From Maritalea porphyrae (GTDB lineage: Bacteria; Pseudomonadota; Alphaproteobacteria; Rhizobiales; Devosiaceae), in assembly GCF_030159895.1 (NCBI RefSeq), contig NZ_BSNI01000002.1, positions 2,568,306 through 2,632,305 of the forward strand: 64,000 nucleotides of DNA, given 5' to 3'. The position numbers and the translations under genes were made by a program. Positions 58,080-64,000 of this stretch are shown in pieces. Numbering within the stretch: the first letter of the stretch is position 1; every line of letters starts with the position of its first letter. The notes under the pieces were generated by a model. It saw nothing but the letters and a program-made list of their open reading frames with translations. It was not told where the DNA came from and did no database searches.

Positions 58080-59030
58080 TTACGAGAGAACTTCATTTAG
58101 CTTGGGTGTTTGAGGTTTAGGGATGATCGCACCTGGAAATTGTATAACGCGTGCCGCCACTCTCTGCCCCGCAAGGGCTGACGCGCGAAAACTAGCACCC
58201 GATAACTGCGCCGCCAAAAAACCAGCGCTAAAACTATCGCCAGCAGCGGTGCTATCGATGACGTCTGCAACAACATCAAACAGAACGTCCTGCATTTCGC
58301 CGTCTTTATACAAGACAATACGACCGGCACCATCAGTAACCACCAGCGCAGCATCGCCAAATCGAGACAGTGTTTGAACCGTGTCGTTCGGGCTTTTGCA
58401 ACCAAAAATGTCCTGCGCCTCGTCGTGCCCGACCTTTACTATCGACGCCATCGCAATGGCTTGTTGCACAATATCTTGAATATCTATGTTTGGCGCATGG
58501 CTTTGCCAAAGATGAGCGCGGTGATTGACATCAAACATTACAGTGCGGCCCTCTGCCACAAATTGTTGAGCAATTCTTAGCAGGCACTGACGCCCCTCAT
58601 CAGAAAGCACCGCAAGAGTGATCCCAGAGAAATACAAAGCATCAAAGTCTCGCAAGAATTCTTCTTCGCTACCGGCAGATACACCGGTCAACAATTCACG
58701 TGCGACTGCGTCTTTGCGCCAGTAGGTAAAAGAGCGCTCGCCTACTTCATCGGTTGAAATAGCATAAAGGCCCGGCGTGCCGGCTTCGGACTGTGTGTTA
58801 GAAGAAAGCTTGAGCCCCTCATCTTTCAATGATGCAACAAGTTGGTCTGAAAATGCACCTTGCCCCAGGCGAGTGAGATAGCCAACTTCGCCATCCTGAT
58901 TCAGCAAACGGGAAAGATAGATCGCAGTATTGCAAGTGTCACCGCCAAAGCCAAATCTGGCAGAACCGTCCGGTTGAACACCAGACAGCTCGAGCATCAC
59001 TTCACCTACACAGACCACTGATTTCGACAT
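58080..59030 (-). CDS. PfkB-family sugar kinase, probable 2-keto-3-deoxygluconate kinase
   Basis: 316 residues of the ribokinase fold. N-terminal GEVMLELSG and RFGFGGDTCNTAIYLSRL bind sugar; VIDSTAAGDSFSAGFLAAQL holds the ATP anion hole and catalytic aspartate. YAISTDEVGERSFTYWRKDAVAREL is characteristic of KdgK, which phosphorylates 2-keto-3-deoxygluconate in the Entner-Doudoroff side of uronate and galactose breakdown. No other sugar gene is near to confirm the substrate. ATG at 59030. Confidence 0.85.
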   Translation of the reverse strand: MSKSVVCVGEVMLELSGVQPDGSARFGFGGDTCNTAIYLSRLLNQDGEVGYLTRLGQGAFSDQLVASLKDEGLKLSSNTQSEAGTPGLYAISTDEVGERSFTYWRKDAVARELLTGVSAGSEEEFLRDFDALYFSGITLAVLSDEGRQCLLRIAQQFVAEGRTVMFDVNHRAHLWQSHAPNIDIQDIVQQAIAMASIVKVGHDEAQDIFGCKSPNDTVQTLSRFGDAALVVTDGAGRIVLYKDGEMQDVLFDVVADVIDSTAAGDSFSAGFLAAQLSGASFRASALAGQRVAARVIQFPGAIIPKPQTPKLNEVLS

Positions 59031-59129
59031 CTACTTCACCCTTTTGAACTAGACGAAGTGATAACGCAGTCTAAGTGCCTCGACCAGCCAACATTACGCA
59101 TTTTGGTACGATCCTACAAATCTAGTATA

Positions 59130-60293
59130 CTAGATGGAGTCGCAGTGCCAACTAACAGTTTCAACGCCGCCAAATTTCGCGAATTGGACCAACTCTCTTT
59201 CAAGGGCGGCAAAACGCGCATCTCCCCATTTCACCTTAGGTTCCTTCCAAAATGAGATAACGTTTAAGCATGACTTTTTTCGGTCGGCTTTTAATTCGAT
59301 GCGACCAACAAAGCGATCATTCTGCAGCAACGGATAGACATAGTATCCCCACTGGCGCTTCGCAGCTGGAACAAAGATCTCAATTGTGTAGTCAAACCCG
59401 AACGACCGTTTCAACCGATTGCGGTCGCGTATGAGTGGGTCGAATGGATTGATGATCCGAAGCCGAGACGTGGGCTTGGTCATCAGCTCAAGCTTGTTTT
59501 CAATGTCTGCTTCGGCAAATGCCTCTACCCAGCTTCCATCGCGCGACTGCACTTCAACGGTCGTCAAATCAGCATTATCTGCCCAAGCTTTTGTCTCGCG
59601 GGGACTAACAGCTTCCCAAAATTTCCTAATTTCGCTCAAACTTGCGATACCCAACCGCTCAATCGCTGCCTGACAGAGCCAATCAATCTGTGCCTGTTCT
59701 CCCAACTCAATGGCGAGAGTCTCGGATGGGATTACGTTTTCGATTAGATCGTAATACTTTCGAAATTTCTCCCGATGTGAAGTCGTGAGCACACCCGCAT
59801 ACCAAAGATAGTCAAGTGTTTGCTTATGCGGCGGCCGCGCCCACATCCGTTTTTCACCTTCGATTTTAGTGTCGAATGCCTCGGTAGAAAGCGGCCCTTC
59901 TCGTCTGATGCGGTCAATGATGAGTTGTTGCTCATCACTACCCTGCATTTTTTCGTGATACCAATGCCGCGCAACACGCTCCCCCATGCTGTTAAATTGT
60001 CTGCGCCACATTGGAAAAAAGTCAGACGGGATCATCGACGCATCATGGGTGAAATGCTCAAATAAATCCCCTGAACGGCCCAGATGCTTATCGATCATTT
60101 TAGATCGATATTTATGGTTTCGGCTCCACAAAATATGGTGGTGCGCGCGGGCAACGTTTTGAATGGTGTCAATTTGCACAAACCCCAGATCCTTGACCGT
60201 TTGTAGCAAATCAAATTTGCCGACTGGCGGCTCGGCGAGCAAATTCTTGTTCAGCCAGAGCCAACGCGCTTGTTTGTTATCAATCCTGAGCAC
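59130..60293 (-). CDS. YcaQ/AlkX-type DNA glycosylase (winged-helix, HTH_42 family)
   Basis: About 387 residues of the AlkZ/YcaQ family with repeated winged helices. The catalytic pattern is Q-I-D at residues 40-42 in LGFVQIDTIQNVARAHHHIL, the QxD form found in YcaQ (AlkX), which unhooks interstrand cross-links; AlkZ enzymes have QxQ. Start chosen at GTG 60293 behind GGGGGGAA; the frame extends to 60356. A near-match to the alphaproteobacterial LexA site lies 35 bases upstream, which would suit a damage-induced repair gene. Confidence 0.88.
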   Translation of the reverse strand: MLRIDNKQARWLWLNKNLLAEPPVGKFDLLQTVKDLGFVQIDTIQNVARAHHHILWSRNHKYRSKMIDKHLGRSGDLFEHFTHDASMIPSDFFPMWRRQFNSMGERVARHWYHEKMQGSDEQQLIIDRIRREGPLSTEAFDTKIEGEKRMWARPPHKQTLDYLWYAGVLTTSHREKFRKYYDLIENVIPSETLAIELGEQAQIDWLCQAAIERLGIASLSEIRKFWEAVSPRETKAWADNADLTTVEVQSRDGSWVEAFAEADIENKLELMTKPTSRLRIINPFDPLIRDRNRLKRSFGFDYTIEIFVPAAKRQWGYYVYPLLQNDRFVGRIELKADRKKSCLNVISFWKEPKVKWGDARFAALERELVQFAKFGGVETVSWHCDSI

Positions 60294-60327
60294 CGATTCC
60301 CCCCGATCCGAACACAGTGCGAGTCTT

Positions 60328-60342
60328 GTACAAAACAAGAAC
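60328..60342. promoter_or_regulatory. Near-consensus alphaproteobacterial SOS (LexA) box
   Basis: GTAC-AAAACAA-GAAC differs in one base from GAAC-N7-GAAC, the LexA site of Rhizobiales. It ends 35 bases upstream of the glycosylase start. It also contains the small dyad CTTGT/ACAAG. Confidence 0.45.
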
Positions 60343-60424
60343 AAATCCAAGTGCAATCAACGCTTGGCATCAAAATAATTCGTTTTCACATCAAAGCAAT
60401 TGGTGCTTTGTATAGGAAAAAGGG

Positions 60425-61210
60425 ATGAAAAAGATGATTGTAACCGTTTGCCAAATTGACCCGCGCGCATCTCAAATTGAAAACTACATTGCTGAATTGA
60501 AACTGCATATCGCACAAAACAAAAGCGATTTTGTGCTCTTACCTGAAATGTGCTTTGCCGAATGGGTTGCAGCAGAAAAAACACCGTCGGCGACGAAATG
60601 GGCAACTGCAGTAGATGACCACAACAAACATATTGCAGCGCTTTCACAATATGGCGCGAAGGCCATCATGGGCACACGCCCTTCTATCAACAGTGCCGGC
60701 TCGCGTCGCAACCTAGCTTATTTATGGACGCAAGAATCCAACATCCCAGCACCGGTTCATGAGAAATACTATCTTCCTGATGAAGAAGGATATTATGAGC
60801 ATACTTGGTATGATCGCGGTGAAAAATCTTTCGACCTATGTCGAACACTCGACATGCGCATCGGCGTTCAAATCTGCACCGAAATGTGGTTCCTGGAATG
60901 GGCACGCCATTATGCACGCTCTCGCGCCGATATATTGTGTGTGCCGCGTGCGACACCGCACGGATCGACGGACAAGTGGCTCGCTGGCGGGCGCGCAAGC
61001 GCAGTGTGCGCAGGCGCTTACAATTTATCGTCAAACCTTTGGTGCCCGCCGGGTGAGAAAGCAAATTGCGGTGGCCTGTCTTGGATAATCGACCCAGAAG
61101 GTAATGTGCTGGCTACAACATCAGAGCATAGTCCGTTTGCTTCGGCCGAAATCGACCTCGACTTCGCACGAAAGAGCAAACAAACCTATCCGCGATACGT
61201 CCCAGAATAA
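60425..61210 (+). CDS. Carbon-nitrogen hydrolase (nitrilase superfamily)
   Basis: 261 residues with the Glu-Lys-Cys triad: Glu41 in LLPEMCF, Lys114 in VHEKYYLP, Cys151 in VQICTEMWF. The family cleaves amides and nitriles such as omega-amides, carbamoyl compounds or deaminated glutathione. The active-site surroundings do not identify the substrate. ATG at 60425, with a second in-frame ATG four codons on. It is divergent from the DNA glycosylase and convergent with the binding-protein gene, only four bases apart. Confidence 0.9.
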   Translation: MKKMIVTVCQIDPRASQIENYIAELKLHIAQNKSDFVLLPEMCFAEWVAAEKTPSATKWATAVDDHNKHIAALSQYGAKAIMGTRPSINSAGSRRNLAYLWTQESNIPAPVHEKYYLPDEEGYYEHTWYDRGEKSFDLCRTLDMRIGVQICTEMWFLEWARHYARSRADILCVPRATPHGSTDKWLAGGRASAVCAGAYNLSSNLWCPPGEKANCGGLSWIIDPEGNVLATTSEHSPFASAEIDLDFARKSKQTYPRYVPE

Positions 61211-61214
61211 CTTT

Positions 61215-62258
61215 CTACTGCTCGATTGAACTGGCCCAGCTCCGCACAAATGTTTCGCGGCGGAGTTGGTCTAAAAACACCAGCAGCCCCGGCCCAAGCC
61301 GAATGGGGCGCATCACAGTGCCTGCAGGCAAAGGCTGATCGACAATCGAAGGAAGACCAGTGGATTCGGACAATTCAGGGTGCTGACCAAGCCGCACTAG
61401 GAAGTCGATAAATCGTCCAGCGGCGTCCGGGTTGTTTGCACCGACAGGAATAATTGCGGTGCGCATCATCACCCCGACAAAATCATCAAGCGGGACAATT
61501 CTAAGGCCGTCCCGGCCTTCAATTTGGCTCGCCGCATAGCTCCCTAAAACATTGTAGGCCAGGGCCAATTTACCAGAAGCGACATCTGAGATCATCCCGC
61601 CCGAACAGCAGTAAAGCTGCGCATCTAGTCGCCCCATAACCTCTGTCAAACGCCAAAAGCTTTCAGTGTTGCGAGAATCTTGTGTGGCGAACAAATAACC
61701 CAAACCAGAGGTGCGCACATCATATGTACCCACGCGCCCTGAAAACCGTTCTGGATTCTCTCGAAGTGTCTCGATTAATTCCTGCCGTGTCCTAGGAACT
61801 TCCAAACCCTCAAATGATGCTTCTGAAATCACCATAACGGCCGGCTCTTGCGTAAACCCAAATACCTGATTTCGCCACCTTGCCCAATCCGGCAAAGCGT
61901 TTGTCGCCTCAGAAGAATAATCAAGCGCAAATCCATCATTGGCCAATTTGGTTTGCAGGTCCATGGCCGAAGAAATCACCAAATCAAATTGCGCCTGCTC
62001 CTTATAAATTGCCTTCATCACCTCAGTGCTGCCTGACGTGACATAGTTGATATTTATTGTCGGATTGGCACGTTGAAAGGCCAGAATGATGGGCTCGAAA
62101 ACAGCAATGTCTGCAGTCGATAGGATCGAAAGCGACTGTTGCGCATTGGCTCCAGAATAGCGTTTTTGCTCTTCTATTTCAAAAGCATACGATATGCTGC
62201 CTAAACCAAGAAGCAGCAAAATGCCTACAAAGAGCGATCGAATATTAGCATTACGCAT
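61215..62258 (-). CDS. Periplasmic solute-binding protein linked to a two-component system
   Basis: 347 residues. A signal peptide with a basic start and a hydrophobic core ends near SISYA-FE at residue 25. The mature part has the type II binding fold of the iron/thiamine group: SILSTADIAVFEPIILAFQR, then SGSTEVMKAIY and LAYNVLGSYAAS. A Cys-Cys pair lies in LYCCSGGM. The start overlaps the sensor kinase 3' end by 34 bases, and no permease or ATPase follows, so it may help the kinase sense a ligand rather than feed a transporter. Ligand unknown. Confidence 0.85.
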   Translation of the reverse strand: MRNANIRSLFVGILLLLGLGSISYAFEIEEQKRYSGANAQQSLSILSTADIAVFEPIILAFQRANPTININYVTSGSTEVMKAIYKEQAQFDLVISSAMDLQTKLANDGFALDYSSEATNALPDWARWRNQVFGFTQEPAVMVISEASFEGLEVPRTRQELIETLRENPERFSGRVGTYDVRTSGLGYLFATQDSRNTESFWRLTEVMGRLDAQLYCCSGGMISDVASGKLALAYNVLGSYAASQIEGRDGLRIVPLDDFVGVMMRTAIIPVGANNPDAAGRFIDFLVRLGQHPELSESTGLPSIVDQPLPAGTVMRPIRLGPGLLVFLDQLRRETFVRSWASSIEQ

Positions 62259-63613
62259 GCGCCCACTCCCTCTTTGTTTGGCTCAATATGCAATTGCCCA
62301 CCATGCGCCTGCATGACTTCATCTGCAATTGTCAAACCAAGCCCGGACCCAACAATATCATCGACGTTCGAACCACGCGAAAAACGCGAGGTAAGTTTAC
62401 CTAGGTCTGCATCGCCAAATCCGCGCCCCTGATCAATGACTGAGAGCACTGCTTGATCGCTAGAGTTCTCAACACGGACCGTTATGACGCTCTCCGCCGG
62501 GGAGTATTTAATGGCATTGTCCAAAATATTGCGTACGGCATTTTGCATCAAAATTCGGTCACCAAAGATTGTCGCAGGTTCTTTTGAAAACGTTCTGACA
62601 ATCTCAATGTCTTTTAGCTCTGCAGTTGGTTGCAATCGGTCGCATGTCTCATCCGCTAAAGTCGCCAAATTAATTTCATCTTGTTCAAGTTGGTCGGTGC
62701 GAAATGTCACCATGGCGTGGTCTAAAAGTTGACCGGCCGAGCGCGAACTCTCATCCACAGCCCGGATCATTTCGCGCAGTGCTTTGCGATTTTCCGGCTT
62801 TTCCATTTGCCGATGAACGACCTCAGCTTGTGTGCGTACGGTAGCCAATGGCGTACGCACTCGATGGGCAGCCTCGGCAATAAACTCTTCAGATCGAGTG
62901 AGCGATGCTCGCAACCGCATCATGAAATTATTCAAAGCATCAACAAGAGGAACGAGTTCACCCGGCGTTTTTGAAATAACAGGCCGCAGGTCTTTGGGCC
63001 CACGTCGTGTCACTGATTCAGCTAATTTTTTGACCGGCGCCACCGCGCTTTGCGCAGCCAATAGGCTAAGCGCAGTAGCCATCAAGAAAAACCCAATTGC
63101 AACTGCCATTGCATTCGTCGTGATCTGGGAAGAAATTTGCGCCAGTCCTCGACGTGTTTGCGCAATAACAATGCGCACATCCGCCGCGCGCACGCCATTG
63201 CTCACTGCTCGCGCAATTGAGACAACCCGCACTTCTTCGCCACGGTATTGTTCAGTGACAAAAAGTGCAGCTCGTTGACCTTGATCAGCCTTTGGCACGG
63301 CCAAATCGTCATAGCCGGTCACCGTTTCGCCGTCAGCAACGATCCGGTAAAACACTCGATCCTCAGAAATTGTGCCCAACATCGACAATGCAGAATAAGG
63401 CAATTCAACCCGAACCTGCCCGCGCTCGGAATAGAGTGCATCTGCAATCGATGTTGCCGACGCCGCCAAAATATTGTCCTGCGTATCTGCCGCGGCTTGT
63501 TCAGCAACTGAACGAACGGCAACAAAAAACACGATGGAGAGAAGGGCCGCCATAATCGACAATTGGAAAACCAAGCGTCGTCTGATCGAACTGGTGACCA
63601 AAAACCGGATCAT
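62225..63613 (-). CDS. Sensor histidine kinase (TctE-like)
   Basis: 462 residues: a membrane segment at about 16-35, a periplasmic sensor region of about 130 residues, a second membrane segment at about 165-187, HAMP-like linker, then HisKA with His249 in EEFIAEAAHRVRTPLATV and a HATPase domain (NILDNAIKYSP, DQGRGFGD, GSGLGLTIADEV). Layout and sensor length fit the TctE group that senses carboxylates. ATG overlaps the response regulator stop (ATGA). It is co-transcribed with the binding protein downstream. Confidence 0.92.
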   Translation of the reverse strand: MIRFLVTSSIRRRLVFQLSIMAALLSIVFFVAVRSVAEQAAADTQDNILAASATSIADALYSERGQVRVELPYSALSMLGTISEDRVFYRIVADGETVTGYDDLAVPKADQGQRAALFVTEQYRGEEVRVVSIARAVSNGVRAADVRIVIAQTRRGLAQISSQITTNAMAVAIGFFLMATALSLLAAQSAVAPVKKLAESVTRRGPKDLRPVISKTPGELVPLVDALNNFMMRLRASLTRSEEFIAEAAHRVRTPLATVRTQAEVVHRQMEKPENRKALREMIRAVDESSRSAGQLLDHAMVTFRTDQLEQDEINLATLADETCDRLQPTAELKDIEIVRTFSKEPATIFGDRILMQNAVRNILDNAIKYSPAESVITVRVENSSDQAVLSVIDQGRGFGDADLGKLTSRFSRGSNVDDIVGSGLGLTIADEVMQAHGGQLHIEPNKEGVGACVMLIFDRSL

Positions 63614-64000
63614 GATTGTTGAATCATCCGATAGCCCAGGCCGCGAACCGTTTCGATGCGCGCCTGCGAACCTTCTAATTTTTTGCGCAAACGCCCAACA
63701 TAAACTTCAATGGCATTTTCCGACACGTCTTCATCAAATGAAAACAGCCGATCCATCAAATAGGTCTTTGAGAAAATCTGCCCCGGCGATCCGAAAAATA
63801 CTTCCAACAAACGCAATTCTCGGTTCCGCAACCCACGCTCTTCCCCTGAGACTTTTAGGCTGCCTGTTGTTGGGTCAAATACGAGATCAGCGAACTCTCG
63901 CGCATTGTTGACACTTCCACCCTGTCGGCGCAAAACCGCACGGCAACGGGCTTCCAGCTCGGCAAAGTCAAACGGCTTTGTAATATAGTCATCAGCGCCA
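63610..64000 (-). CDS. OmpR-family response regulator, partial (N-terminus beyond the right edge)
   Basis: About 130 C-terminal residues are present. The end of the receiver domain shows the conserved lysine in DYITKPFDFAELEAR; the winged-helix DNA-binding domain follows (LRNRELRLLEVFFGSPGQ, VSENAIEVYVGRLRKKLEG, RGLGYRM). This is the partner of the adjacent sensor kinase, overlapping it by four bases. The phospho-accepting aspartate lies outside the window. TctD-like by context. Confidence 0.93.
   Translation of the reverse strand, partial: GADDYITKPFDFAELEARCRAVLRRQGGSVNNAREFADLVFDPTTGSLKVSGEERGLRNRELRLLEVFFGSPGQIFSKTYLMDRLFSFDEDVSENAIEVYVGRLRKKLEGSQARIETVRGLGYRMIQQS

Overview
This window is 64 kb of chromosome from an alphaproteobacterium, most likely a member of the Hyphomicrobiales (Rhizobiales) of moderate GC content. 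Five things point there: an almost complete division and cell-wall (dcw) cluster in the rhizobial order; a long-tailed FtsZ of about 550 residues ending in a conserved terminal peptide; a DUF2336 protein; an ArsR-methyltransferase regulator next to metF; and many tightly overlapping operons. No rRNA, tRNA, CRISPR array, prophage or insertion sequence was seen. The genus cannot be fixed by reading alone.

Bases 1-25270 lie entirely on the minus strand. In the direction of transcription the order is: ArsR-methyltransferase regulator, metF, a TerB/DnaJ-domain protein, rnpB (RNase P RNA), rsmH, ftsL, ftsI, murE, murF, mraY, ftsW, murG, murC, murB, ddl, ftsQ, ftsA, ftsZ, a strong terminator, lpxC, bamD, recN and ligA (cut by the left edge). 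Most genes overlap by 1-8 bases or abut. Two usual members are missing: mraZ before rsmH, and murD between mraY and ftsW.

Bases 25-39 kb hold small regulator-target modules: an ArsR gene; DUF2336; katA divergent from oxyR; a MOSC protein with a RarD-type permease; an alpha/beta hydrolase; a host-attachment-family protein; ettA; an Lrp regulator divergent from alanine dehydrogenase; a LysR regulator; and a GntR regulator between a nitroreductase and an AhpD-like peroxidase-related enzyme. The GntR trio carries two exact copies of a palindromic site, which suggests a local regulon.

Bases 39.5-50.8 kb carry a soluble NAD-dependent formate dehydrogenase (fdsG, fdsB, fdsA, fdhD), a MATE exporter, a GFA-family protein, ETF-ubiquinone oxidoreductase, a RidA protein and a D-arginine-dehydrogenase-like flavoenzyme. 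Bases 50.9-58 kb carry amino-acid catabolism: a gamma-glutamyltransferase divergent from a GntR regulator, then a methionine degradation cluster (mdeB, mdeA and divergent mdeR). This would cleave methionine to methanethiol, ammonia and 2-oxobutyrate and then oxidise the 2-oxo acid.

Bases 58-64 kb hold a KdgK-type sugar kinase, a YcaQ/AlkX-type DNA glycosylase behind a near-match to the alphaproteobacterial SOS box, a nitrilase-superfamily hydrolase, and a TctDE-like two-component system transcribed into a periplasmic binding protein. The response regulator is cut by the right edge. The least ordinary signals are regulatory: repeated operators around the GntR genes, the perfect 24-bp palindrome before the ArsR-methyltransferase gene, and the two gaps in the dcw cluster.
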